Shown one piece after another: positions 57,054 through 64,000 of a stretch of DNA of 64,000 bases. The position numbers and the translations under genes were made by a program. The notes beneath the pieces were generated by a model. The model did no database searches. It was given only the letters and a program-made list of their open reading frames with translations, and was not told the DNA's origin. Numbering within the stretch: position 1 is the stretch's first letter; the number at the start of each line of letters is the position of its first letter. The stretch is from Corynebacterium aquatimens (GTDB lineage: Bacteria > Actinomycetota > Actinomycetes > Mycobacteriales > Mycobacteriaceae), in assembly GCF_030408395.1 (NCBI RefSeq), contig NZ_CP046980.1:2108001-2172000 (forward strand), given 5' to 3'.

Positions 57054-57521
57054 TTACCAGCGGTAGTGTGCGAACGCACGGTTGGCTTCCGCCATCTTGT
57101 GCGTGTCTTCGCGACGCTTGACGGATGCGCCGAGACCGTTGGATGCGTCCAGGATCTCATTAGCCAGACGCTCCGTCATGGTGTTCTCACGACGCTGGCG
57201 GGTGAACGTGACCATCCAGCGCAGAGCCAGCGTGTTGGAACGGCCCGGGCGGACCTCCACCGGCACCTGGTAGGTAGCACCACCGACACGACGGGAACGA
57301 ACCTCAAGGTCCGGGCGGATGTTGCCCAAAGCCTTCTCCAGGGTGAGAACCGGATCCGTACCGGTCTTCTCACGGCAGATCTCCAACGCGCCGTACACGA
57401 TGCGCTCGGCGGTGGACTTCTTGCCGTCCTGCAGAACCTTGTTGACCAGCTGGGTCACGATTTCAGAGTTGTACACCGGGTCCTTGACAACGGGACGCTT
57501 CGGAGCTTGCTGTTTACGCAT
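57054..57521 (-). CDS. rpsG: 30S ribosomal protein S7
   Basis: 155 aa. Organises the 30S head and touches the E site. Start [19 protein letters not shown], body RTVYGALE-like [15 protein letters not shown] and end [20 protein letters not shown] are all family-like. Follows rpsL by 6 bp. Confidence 0.98.
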   Translation of the reverse strand: MRKQQAPKRPVVKDPVYNSEIVTQLVNKVLQDGKKSTAERIVYGALEICREKTGTDPVLTLEKALGNIRPDLEVRSRRVGGATYQVPVEVRPGRSNTLALRWMVTFTRQRRENTMTERLANEILDASNGLGASVKRREDTHKMAEANRAFAHYRW

Positions 57522-57527
57522 TGTTCT

Positions 57528-57899
57528 TTACTGTCCCTTCTTCGCGCCGTAGCGGGAACGAGCCTGCTTACGGTCCTTAACGCCCTGGGTATCCAGCGCG
57601 CCGCGGATGATCTTGTAACGGACACCCGGGAGGTCCTTCACACGACCACCACGCACGAGCACCATGGAGTGCTCCTGCAGGTTGTGGCCCTCACCCGGAA
57701 TGTATGCGGACACCTCGATGCCGGAGGTCAGACGCACACGCGCGACCTTACGCAGAGCCGAGTTCGGCTTCTTCGGGGTGGTCGTGTACACACGGGTGCA
57801 CACACCGCGACGCTGCGGGGAGCCCTTCAGGGCAGCCGTAGCGACCTTCGTCTTCTTATCGTGGCGGCCCTTGCGGACCAGCTGCTGAATAGTTGGCAT
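57528..57899 (-). CDS. rpsL: 30S ribosomal protein S12
   Basis: 123 aa, the decoding-centre protein. The two streptomycin-resistance sites carry the wild-type residues (Lys in [12 protein letters not shown] and Lys in [13 protein letters not shown]), so target-based resistance is not predicted. First gene of rpsL-rpsG-fusA. The leader contains short repeats of a CCAGGAAAGT type. Confidence 0.99.
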   Translation of the reverse strand: MPTIQQLVRKGRHDKKTKVATAALKGSPQRRGVCTRVYTTTPKKPNSALRKVARVRLTSGIEVSAYIPGEGHNLQEHSMVLVRGGRVKDLPGVRYKIIRGALDTQGVKDRKQARSRYGAKKGQ

Positions 57900-58040
57900 A
57901 CAGCCTCTTTCTTGTTCTTTCTTTGCTTTTCTGGATTCCTGGAGAGTCCCAGATTTTCCTGGGCTGTCCTGGACTTTCCTGGACTTTCCAGTTCAGTCTC
58001 AACTTCTTTCCGCCCCGCCCGCGGGCCGCAATCCTGAACG

Positions 58041-58046
58041 ATCCTA
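58041..58046 (-). promoter_or_regulatory. Possible -10 box of the rpsL operon
   Basis: TAGGAT on the minus strand within GGCTAGGATCG, giving a leader of about 135 nt. No good -35 is seen at 16-18 bp. Confidence 0.4.
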
Positions 58047-58210
58047 GCCACTGCCGACCACTGCCGGCCGAGCCTGCTCGTTCCTGATTACGCCGCTAAG
58101 CAAATGCGCCCATACATGCAAAAATAGGGGCTCTTTTCCGGGGCCCTGCCGCATGATGCGACGCAGCGTGAAAACACGCGCGAAATCGTGGATAAATCTA
58201 GCGCACCGTG

Positions 58211-58238
58211 GCTGGTGATCGCAAATCCCGTCACCAGC
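58211..58238. repeat. 8-bp inverted repeat upstream of rpsL
   Basis: GCTGGTGA and TCACCAGC around a 12-nt loop, no T-run. Otherwise 58047-58333 shows no gene or clear signal. Confidence 0.5.
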
Positions 58239-58333
58239 TCCCCCAGCTCCGCCGCCCACCGCCGCGGCAACCCCGTCGCCCCCACCGCCGCAGCACCGAC
58301 CCGGCCCCCGCCCTGCCTCCCAAATACCCCCCA

Positions 58334-58424
58334 CCTGACGATGCTGACACCTCCGCCCCATCTCAGCGAAGCCGACCTGGGATAACGAGGTTTTGCACCC
58401 GCCGCGAGTGTCAACATCGTCAGG
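58334..58424. repeat. Palindromic repeat element, copy 5
   Basis: 91 bp, ends CCTGACGATGCTGACACC and GTGTCAACATCGTCAGG. Conserved interior TCAGCGAAGCCGACCTGG and TAACGAGGTTTTGCACC. First of four in tandem at 203-218 bp spacing, in a 1.26-kb stretch (57900-59162) without genes. Confidence 0.85.
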
Positions 58425-58551
58425 ATCACCCGCTGAACCCCGACAAACCAGCTGCCATGGATCGCTCCCACCGCCAACGCCGCCACCGCCGCAGCACCGC
58501 CCCCGCGCTGCCACCAAATACCCCCAGACAACCACCCCAAATAACCCCCCG

Positions 58552-58642
58552 CCTGACGATGCTGATACCTCTGCCCCATCTCAGCGAAGCCGACCTGGCA
58601 TAACGAGGTTTTGCACCCGCCGCAAGTGTCAACATCGTCAGG
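58552..58642. repeat. Palindromic repeat element, copy 6
   Basis: 91 bp, nearly identical to copy 5. The downstream flank (CTGAACCCxGACAAACCAGC, CCATGGATCGCTCCCACCGC) is also repeated, so the duplicated unit is the whole 200-bp block. Confidence 0.85.
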
Positions 58643-58754
58643 ATCGCCCTCCTGAACCCAGACAAACCAGCTGCCATGGATCGCTCCCACCGCCGCTGAA
58701 GCACCCCCACCACTGCACCGCCCCGGCCCCCGCCCTGCCTCCAAATAGACCCCG

Positions 58755-58844
58755 CCTGACGATGCTGACACCTCTGCCTCATCTCAGCGAAGCCGACCTG
58801 GCATAACGAGGTTTTGCACCCCCAGGACTGTCAACATCGTCAGG
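58755..58844. repeat. Palindromic repeat element, copy 7
   Basis: 90 bp, ends CCTGACGATGCTGACACC and TGTCAACATCGTCAGG; one base shorter than copies 5 and 6 near the right end. Confidence 0.85.
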
Positions 58845-58966
58845 ATTGTCTTCCTGAACCCAGAAAACCGACTGCCATGGATCGCTCCCACTGCCGCAGC
58901 ACCGCCCCCGCCCCGCCCCCGCGCTGCCCACAAATACCCTCAGATAACCACCCCAAACAACCCCCG

Positions 58967-59057
58967 CCTGACGATGCTGACACCTCCGCCAGATTTCAGC
59001 GAGGCCGACCTGGGATAACGAGGTTTTGCACCCCCCAGGAGTGTCAACATCGTCAGG
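58967..59057. repeat. Palindromic repeat element, copy 8
   Basis: 91 bp, same ends; interior AGATTTCAGCGAGGCCGACC is the most diverged of the four. Confidence 0.85.
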
Positions 59058-59149
59058 ATCGCCCTCCTAAACCCGGGCGCGGGGCCCGGTGAAACCAGCG
59101 GGAGCCGGAGAAACCAGTTGGAACCCGCGGGGACCCGGTAGAAACCCAG

Positions 59150-59155
59150 TAGACT
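59150..59155 (+). promoter_or_regulatory. -10 box of the DoxX-like gene
   Basis: TAGACT ending 7 bp before the ATG at 59163; a leaderless transcript is likely. Confidence 0.45.
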
Positions 59156-59162
59156 CGCTGCA

Positions 59163-59564
59163 ATGAAACGCACACTCAAGTCCGCATCCACTTCCCGGTT
59201 CCAACGCGGAATGGAGCGCTTCCTCTTGCCGCTTTTCGGCACTGCTGGGGCCTTGCACTTCCTCACCCCCAAACCCTTCGACCAAATCGTTCCACCTGAG
59301 CTGCCAGGTTCACGACGGACATACACCTATGTCTCCGGTGCCGCGGAGCTCGCGGCCGCCGCGCTGCTCAGCAATGATCGAACCCGCAGGGCCGGCGGCC
59401 TGTTCAGCGCACTGTTGCTCCTGGCTGTTTGGCCGGGCAATTTCTACATGTCGTACCTGTGGCGCAACAAACCGCTGCCCTACTTCCTGGGGTCGCTGGC
59501 TCGCCTGCCCCTCCAGGTGCCGCTAGTCACTGCGGCATGGCGCATTTTCAAGTCCAATGACTAG
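59163..59564 (+). CDS. DoxX-like small membrane protein
   Basis: 133 aa with four hydrophobic segments. The sequences TAGALHFLTPKPFDQIVPPELPGSRRTYTYVSGAAELAAA and LLLLAVWPGNFYMSYLW match the DoxX-type family, members of which take part in redox or membrane stress responses; no catalytic residues are known. Its stop overlaps the DUF3253 start by 8 bp, so the two are translated together. Confidence 0.75.
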   Translation: MKRTLKSASTSRFQRGMERFLLPLFGTAGALHFLTPKPFDQIVPPELPGSRRTYTYVSGAAELAAAALLSNDRTRRAGGLFSALLLLAVWPGNFYMSYLWRNKPLPYFLGSLARLPLQVPLVTAAWRIFKSND

Positions 59565-59898
59565 CAACGATCGACCCTCCACCGTGGCCGGCGCCATCGA
59601 CGACACCATGGACGACACCCTTGGTGACACCATTGTTGACCTGCTCGGTGACCAAAAAGCTGAGTCTTCGATCTGCCCGTCGGAGGTCGCGCGTCGAATC
59701 CGCCCCGCGCAACCAGAGGAATCCAAAGGCGCAGAAGGCTGGAGGGACCTTATGGCCCCGATCAGGGCGGTGGCGTTTGGCCTTGCGCGGGACGGCGTCG
59801 TGAAGATCACTCAAGGGGACGCCACGGTTGACCCGAACCATGATCCCGAGGAGCTCAGCGGCCCCATCCGTATCCGCCGCGGCCCCAATTGGTCTTAA
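59557..59898 (+). CDS. DUF3253 domain-containing protein
   Basis: 113 aa. The core ESSICPSEVARRIRPAQPEESKGAEGWRDLMAPIRAVAFGLARDGVVKITQGDATVD and the closing GPIRIRRG fit the DUF3253 family, which looks like a winged helix. No function is known. It overlaps the DoxX-like gene by 8 bp. A palindromic repeat copy follows 34 bp later. Confidence 0.8.
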   Translation: MTSNDRPSTVAGAIDDTMDDTLGDTIVDLLGDQKAESSICPSEVARRIRPAQPEESKGAEGWRDLMAPIRAVAFGLARDGVVKITQGDATVDPNHDPEELSGPIRIRRGPNWS

Positions 59899-59932
59899 TC
59901 CTTTTGGGTCCCAGGCAACATTCCTGAATCTG

Positions 59933-60012
59933 CTGACACTTGCACCCTCCCTTGGGGATAGCAACCTGGGCAAACGTCGAACCGTGGAGCTTCAGGTGTC
60001 AGCAAATTCAGG
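59933..60012. repeat. Palindromic repeat element, copy 9
   Basis: 80 bp, ends CCTGAATCTGCTGACAC and GTGTCAGCAAATTCAGG, inverted with one mismatch. The interior is unrelated to the other copies, so only the ends define membership. Confidence 0.7.
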
Positions 60013-60119
60013 ATGGGCTGGAATGGGTCAGGATTGGGGCGGGGCGGCATTGGGTCGGCGCGGGCGCCGGCGCGGGGCTGCCGAAGACTAAATCCCAACG
60101 AAAACACGTTCTGACTGCC

Positions 60120-60125
60120 TAAAAT
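60120..60125 (+). promoter_or_regulatory. -10 box of the DUF1707 gene
   Basis: TAAAAT ending 6 bp before the ATG at 60132; leaderless initiation is likely. No clear -35. Confidence 0.45.
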
Positions 60126-60131
60126 TAAGGT

Positions 60132-60785
60132 ATGAGCACCGAATCTGATGTCCCCGCTGTTCCTGAACCAAACAACCTCCCCCGCAAGCGCGCGTCCCAG
60201 GCCCAGCGCACCGACGCCACGGATTTCCTCGCCGCCGCATACGCTGATGGTCAGCTCAACACCACTGAATTTGATGAGCGCACTTCCGCAGCATGGAACG
60301 CCGTCTTCGCCGATGAGTTGGAGGGTCTGACGAGGGATTTGGTTCCCGTCGATAAGCATGAGCCCGCTACCAGAAGCAAACGGCTCCCTGACTACGTCAC
60401 GGGTGAGCCGGGCGGCGTGGCCACATCCATTGCAGTCATGGGTGGCGTTGAGCGGTCCGGTGACTGGCTGGTCAACTCGAGCCACACGTCGTTTGCGTTC
60501 ATGGGCGGCACGGAAGTCAACCTGCTGAAAGCCCGCCTCAGCAGCCGTAACACCACAATTCGCGCGCTGGCTTTCATGGGCGGGGTGGAGATCATCGTCC
60601 CTGAAGATGTTCACGTCAAATGCGACGGCACCGCGTTTATGGGCGGTTTCGGCGTCACCGATCACCGCAGCGTCACCATCGCGCAAGCCGATCTTCCTGC
60701 CGACGCCCCGACCATCACCATCACCGGCTTTGCCCTGATGGGCGGTGTGGAAGTGATCCGCGCCAACCGCGACGCCGTCCTGTAG
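60132..60785 (+). CDS. DUF1707 (SHOCT-like) protein with LiaF-like C-terminal domain
   Basis: 217 aa. Residues 22-75 are the DUF1707 domain (RASQAQRTDATDFLAAAYADGQLNTTEFDERTSAAW). The C-terminal 100 residues contain four repeats of AFMGG/VMGGVE type spaced about 25-30 residues, the beta-helix-like pattern of LiaF/DUF2154 domains. No transmembrane helix is seen. Likely an envelope-stress accessory; inference. A GCTTATCGAC copy, reverse, lies at 60348-60357, and another just past the gene at 60801. Confidence 0.8.
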   Translation: MSTESDVPAVPEPNNLPRKRASQAQRTDATDFLAAAYADGQLNTTEFDERTSAAWNAVFADELEGLTRDLVPVDKHEPATRSKRLPDYVTGEPGGVATSIAVMGGVERSGDWLVNSSHTSFAFMGGTEVNLLKARLSSRNTTIRALAFMGGVEIIVPEDVHVKCDGTAFMGGFGVTDHRSVTIAQADLPADAPTITITGFALMGGVEVIRANRDAVL

Positions 60786-60860
60786 TCCCCGCTCGCTCAT
60801 GCTTATCGACGCCTACGGCTAGCCGCGCACAGCCAACAGCCACCGTTTGGGGCAAACAAG

Positions 60861-60886
60861 AAGCTCTCCCGAAGGAGAGCTTTTCT
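60861..60886. terminator. Bidirectional terminator between the DUF1707 and LAxTG genes
   Basis: GCTCTCC-CGAA-GGAGAGC followed by TTTTCT on the plus strand; on the minus strand followed by TTCTTGTTT. It serves both convergent genes. Confidence 0.88.
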
Positions 60887-60900
60887 ATTGGCTGATTGGT

Positions 60901-62211
60901 TTAGACGCGCTCTTCACGACGACGCGTGATCAGCATTCCACCGAACGCGATCAACACCATGCCCAGCATGAGCACCATGATGGTGTTCGCACCGGTGTCC
61001 GCCAGGTCCTCGTCGTCTTCTTCGGTGTCCTCGTCCTCGTCGTCAGTGTCATCCTCATCGATCTCGTCGGAGTCCTCCACCGAAGTGTCGTCGTAGGTCT
61101 CATCCGAGTCATCGCCCGCGGAGTACTGCGTGCCGCCACCGGTGCCATCGGTGGATTCCACTACCTCGGTCTCAGTATCAGTTTCCTCAGAGGTGGGTTC
61201 CGTGGAGGTGGACGACGTGGTGGTTGACGTGGTGGTTGACCTGGTTACATTCGTACCACGCAGCCCATTTCCAGCACCCGCCAGCGCGCCAAGTCCACCC
61301 GCGCCACCAAGCAGACCCATCAGCTGGTTCTGCCCCGGGAACAACTCGGACGTCGGCGTCGGCGTTGTCTTAGACGCACTTGGCGTCGCCGTCACCGTGA
61401 CCGTGGTGGCAGTCGTAGAAGCTGGTGTTTGCGTGGGTTTCACCTCTTTGCCGATGATTTCGATTGGCTCTGGCACTGAAGCAACTGTCTCTCGGAGATT
61501 CCCCGTCGCGCCAGTGGCTACCGCTTCACCCTTGTACCTACCAGCTGGAGCCTTAACGTTGACCTCGACAGTTTTGGACCCATTTGGTTTGAGATCAAAC
61601 GCTGGCACCACCGCCAATTCTTCATTCAGCGCTTTGACATATGCAGCTTGGTCCTTGCGCAAATGAGCAACGTCTTGGACCTGCTGTTCACTCAGCTTGA
61701 TTCCCTTAATCTCTTCACCACTCGTGTTCTTGACTTCATAGAACACAGTGATGGAATCGCCTTCATTGGGCGTTGAAGGCTCGGCGATAGTAAGGGCTTT
61801 GGCGCTTCCCCCAGGCGAGTGAACCCGGGAACTGACTACCAAATCTGGAATACAGAACGCAGATGTGGCGGAGAGTACTTTCCCATCGCCGGCCGCACCT
61901 GGGTTGACGAAGAGTTCAAGAGCCGGCTTTCCGACGGTCAGCCCGGGTTGTTGCCCGCATTTGGCGACCCCCGCAGCATTTTCCGCTGCAACGGTTCCTT
62001 GAACGGACACTTCGTACCAGGTGATGCTAGGAGTTGGTACATCTTTAAGCTGTGCTTCGGCTTTGGAAACCGTGAACGCGTTGCCTTTGAGTGCAGCGTC
62101 CTTGAGGTTGAATTTAGCCGAAGTTAGCTGCACGCCGCCCGTGTCCTTCACGTCAAACTTGACTGATTCGGGACTACCTGCTGTTTGGCCGGTGTTCTCA
62201 ATGCCAAGCAC
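60901..62211 (-). CDS. LAxTG cell-wall-anchored surface protein, lacking its 5' end
   Basis: 436 aa. The C-terminus is a complete sorting signal: LADTG (403-407), hydrophobic helix and RRREERV tail; LAxTG is a class E sortase type. Before it are a Ser/Thr-rich stretch and a Glu/Asp-rich spacer (DEIDEDDTDDEDEDTEEDD). Residues 1-270 look like repeated Ig-like/DUF11 domains (IENTGQTAGSPESVKFDVKDTGG, YEVKNTSGEEIKG). There is no signal peptide: translation can begin only at GTG 62211, the frame is closed by TGA about 36 bp upstream, and domain-like sequence continues up to that TGA. A 5'-truncated gene or pseudogene is the best reading. Confidence 0.7.
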   Translation of the reverse strand: MLGIENTGQTAGSPESVKFDVKDTGGVQLTSAKFNLKDAALKGNAFTVSKAEAQLKDVPTPSITWYEVSVQGTVAAENAAGVAKCGQQPGLTVGKPALELFVNPGAAGDGKVLSATSAFCIPDLVVSSRVHSPGGSAKALTIAEPSTPNEGDSITVFYEVKNTSGEEIKGIKLSEQQVQDVAHLRKDQAAYVKALNEELAVVPAFDLKPNGSKTVEVNVKAPAGRYKGEAVATGATGNLRETVASVPEPIEIIGKEVKPTQTPASTTATTVTVTATPSASKTTPTPTSELFPGQNQLMGLLGGAGGLGALAGAGNGLRGTNVTRSTTTSTTTSSTSTEPTSEETDTETEVVESTDGTGGGTQYSAGDDSDETYDDTSVEDSDEIDEDDTDDEDEDTEEDDEDLADTGANTIMVLMLGMVLIAFGGMLITRRREERV

Positions 62212-62303
62212 ATAAAACTGCTCGAACGTGCCCTTTGTGCGGACCGTTCAAACTTCGATGATGAACCTTAGTGCAGGGTGCCGTTCCGCACCAAATCGCG
62301 GTC

Positions 62304-63269
62304 TCACTTCTTCTTAGCTGGGTCCTCCAGCCCGAGAAGTTCGAACGCTAACGATTCAATGTCCGTATACGAGTCGGCCACGACAAACGACGCTCGCTGC
62401 TTGTCCGTGTCGAGCAGCAGCATGGACGAGAACCCGAGTGTCCCGCCGTTATGCCAGTACAGCCCGGTACCCGCGATGTTGTTCCAAGTGAATCGGAAGT
62501 TGCCCCGCTCGAGCGCGTGTGCGGCGTATCGCGCCATGTCGATGGCAGTGGACCGCAACCCACCGGAAGGAGCCGTGCCATCCATCTCCCATGCCTGGAT
62601 ACGCCAGCCGAGCACGGACACTCCCCGCGGTTTGTCCGGCCCCACAGTTCCGGGCAGTGCCACATAGGTCTCCTTCATGCCCAACGGGTCGAGAACCCGC
62701 TGCTTGATCAACTCGGGATAAGTTGACCCCGCGCATTCAGCTAGCAGCAACCCCAGCAAGTCGTGGCCAAGGTTCGAGTAAGTCTCGGTGCCGCGCTCTT
62801 CCAACTGTGCTGCTAACGCTTGATCGACAACATCATCAGGGGTGATGCCCACGTCGGGGTTCAGGCCCAGTATCGCCATCGCCCTGTTGCTAAGCCTTTG
62901 CTTTCCCGTTCGCGGCAAACCGGAAGTGTGGTTGGCCAGTTCTTCCAACGTCGCCGTCGATACTGCCGCGCCACGCACCCGCTCCCCAAGCACATCCTCC
63001 ACCGTCGTGTCGGGTGTAGCCTCACCCAGTTCGATCGCTTGCTCCAGGAGATCAGCATTGAATGTCTTCGTGACTGACCCGATCTCAAACTCAGTGTGCT
63101 CGTCAGCCCCGAGCCCGGCGAAACGAGTTTGTCCGTCCTCCAGGACAAAAGCCGCAATATTGTGAAGCGGGTAGGCGGATTTACCCGCTTCAGCGCCCAA
63201 CGCAACGAGCACACCCGCCAAGCGCTGATCGCCGGTTTGGGCTTTAGAGAGAACTACGCGTTTCAGCAT
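62304..63269 (-). CDS. Beta-lactamase-family serine hydrolase
   Basis: 321 aa. Class C/DD-peptidase-like fold with SVTK (Ser65, Lys68) as the SxxK motif and YSN in TETYSNLGHDLLG as the second motif. The third (HxG-like) appears as WHNGGTLGFSS. No signal peptide or membrane helix is seen, which is unusual for a wall-acting enzyme, so a cytoplasmic esterase or peptidase role is possible. It ends 92 bp before the truncated LAxTG gene. Confidence 0.82.
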   Translation of the reverse strand: MLKRVVLSKAQTGDQRLAGVLVALGAEAGKSAYPLHNIAAFVLEDGQTRFAGLGADEHTEFEIGSVTKTFNADLLEQAIELGEATPDTTVEDVLGERVRGAAVSTATLEELANHTSGLPRTGKQRLSNRAMAILGLNPDVGITPDDVVDQALAAQLEERGTETYSNLGHDLLGLLLAECAGSTYPELIKQRVLDPLGMKETYVALPGTVGPDKPRGVSVLGWRIQAWEMDGTAPSGGLRSTAIDMARYAAHALERGNFRFTWNNIAGTGLYWHNGGTLGFSSMLLLDTDKQRASFVVADSYTDIESLAFELLGLEDPAKKK

Positions 63270-63468
63270 GACAGCCAGTCATACCTGCGCTGTTCGTTGT
63301 TTACCACTGGCGGTGCGCTTCCGTCTTAGCCTTCTCGGCAGCCATTTACTTCCTGGCGCAAGCCTTGTCCATCCGGCAAATTGCCGAGCCGATGCACTCT
63401 TGCTACTTAATCCAAAATGTCTCGTCCAATTGCACGAGACATCGAGAAGCCACCAGAACTTTTTCGCT

Positions 63469-63690
63469 TTATATGGCCTGCCTCTGCGATCGACGATTTT
63501 CGAGGATCTCTTGCAAAGCAGCCCCATTCCTTGCCCACCGGGCATATTCCTCCGCAGTGAAACCAAGGAATTCTTCGAGCGAAAGGTTCTCACTTCCGGG
63601 GGCATCGTCGTGCCATGCATCAACCCAGTTATCCACTTCATCCAGGTAAGCGTCCCCCTCGAGACATGCCTCCACATAAGTCTTAAACAT
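63469..63690 (-). CDS. Candidate immunity protein for the adjacent E3-type toxin
   Basis: 73 aa, strongly acidic in its first 60 residues (EGDAYLDEVDNWVDAWHDDAPGSE), then LSLEEFLGFTAEEYARW. It overlaps the end of the toxin gene by 8 bp. Size, charge and position are those of an immunity protein that masks a basic nuclease; sequence similarity to classical ImmE3 is not obvious. Assignment from context. Confidence 0.6.
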   Translation of the reverse strand: MFKTYVEACLEGDAYLDEVDNWVDAWHDDAPGSENLSLEEFLGFTAEEYARWARNGAALQEILENRRSQRQAI

Positions 63691-64000
63691 CGATCCTCCT
63701 CCCTTTCACTGCCGGGCCAATTAGTTCGCCTGAGATCACGTCGAACACTCCAACATGCTTTCCTTGCAGGTTATAGCCCTCAATGTGCCCATGCAAGGGG
63801 TCATACTCAAAAATACGTCCGGCTTTCCGATCCCTCCAACGAGGCGCCCCGCGCCCGCGCACTTTTTCCAAACTGTTGACAAAGCTCTTCCTCGGTCGAG
63901 GAATATAACTCGCGGCCAAAACGCTCCCTCCCGTCCGCATAGTTAGACGGCCCGAAACCGCAATCGGGTCCATTCCGATACCGACCCCGCAGGCTCCCGC
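63683..64000 (-). CDS. Colicin E3-type 16S rRNA endonuclease toxin, C-terminal part, cut by the window edge
   Basis: The frame is open to the right edge, so the ATG at 63973 is probably internal and the gene continues outside the window. The last 57 residues match the colicin E3 ribonuclease domain: RWRDRKAGRIFEYDPLHGHIE, GYNLQGKHVGVFD and GPAVKGRR. Numbered from that ATG, Asp58, His61, Glu65 and Arg93 fit the catalytic Asp, His, Glu and Arg of colicin E3 in both identity and spacing. Such enzymes cut 16S rRNA in the decoding site. The delivery part (bacteriocin, type VII or other polymorphic toxin) lies beyond the edge. Confidence 0.75.
   Translation of the reverse strand, partial: AGACGVGIGMDPIAVSGRLTMRTGGSVLAASYIPRPRKSFVNSLEKVRGRGAPRWRDRKAGRIFEYDPLHGHIEGYNLQGKHVGVFDVISGELIGPAVKGRRIDV

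Noticed and set aside
58334..59057. CRISPR array
   Set aside because: The repeats are 91 bp, spaced by about 110-125 bp of sequence that is itself partly repeated, and there are no cas genes.
5760..60810. DnaA boxes as explanation of the GCTTATCGAC motif
   Set aside because: TTATCGAC differs from the TTATCCACA box at a key position and the copies are spread evenly over 55 kb in coding and non-coding DNA, unlike an origin.

Overview
The window reads as a chromosomal segment of a Corynebacterium-like actinobacterium, moderately high in GC. The evidence is a type VII secretion cluster (eccD, mycP, eccB) beside truA-rplQ, the ribosomal superoperon broken into blocks in the corynebacterial way (no rpsN between rplE and rpsH, no rpmJ after infA), TANNNT -10 boxes and several likely leaderless genes. 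The species cannot be fixed from sequence alone.

Layout. 1-10.9 kb: type VII genes eccD and mycP, an IniC-like dynamin GTPase, a membrane-anchored Hsp70, eccB, a polytopic membrane protein and truA. 10.9-22.1 kb (minus strand): rplQ-rpoA-rpsD-rpsK-rpsM-infA, an L,D-transpeptidase, map-adk-secY, and rplO-rpmD-rpsE-rplR-rplF-rpsH. 22.2-32.5 kb: metabolic and surface genes (secretory lipase, GH1 glycosidase with an MFS carrier, DUF2786 protein, L-lactate dehydrogenase, CAP-domain protein, phytase-like esterase, AAA/DUF4143 ATPase). 32.7-34.0 kb: rplE-rplX-rplN. 34.3-42.2 kb (plus strand): FNT channel, two dynamin-like GTPases, a TPP riboswitch controlling a ThiD-TenA fusion, a PfkB kinase and a Fic/VbhA-type toxin-antitoxin pair. 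42.6-47.9 kb: the S10 operon rpsJ to rpsQ. 48.5-52.1 kb: a six-gene Asp23/AmaP envelope-stress cluster. 52.1-57.9 kb: an orphan gene, tuf, fusA, rpsG and rpsL. 57.9-64 kb: an accessory stretch with tandem palindromic repeats, small membrane/DUF genes, a 5'-truncated LAxTG surface protein, a serine hydrolase and, at the right edge, the C-terminus of a colicin E3-type ribonuclease toxin with a candidate immunity gene.

The most unusual signals are repeats. (1) The 10-mer GCTTATCGAC occurs 19 times by eye, in both orientations, inside genes and between them, twice as an inverted pair; composition alone predicts about 0.1. It behaves like a DNA-uptake-type or other genome-wide signal. (2) A family of 80-110 bp elements with terminal inverted repeats of the CCTGACGATGTTGACA type occurs in nine copies at four sites next to ribosomal, tuf or tail-end genes. 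(3) Two iteron-like arrays: four exact 23-bp-period repeats over the promoter of the DUF4143 ATPase, and a 3+4 inverted array around an AT-rich core after fic. All motif counts were made by reading and need a computed scan.
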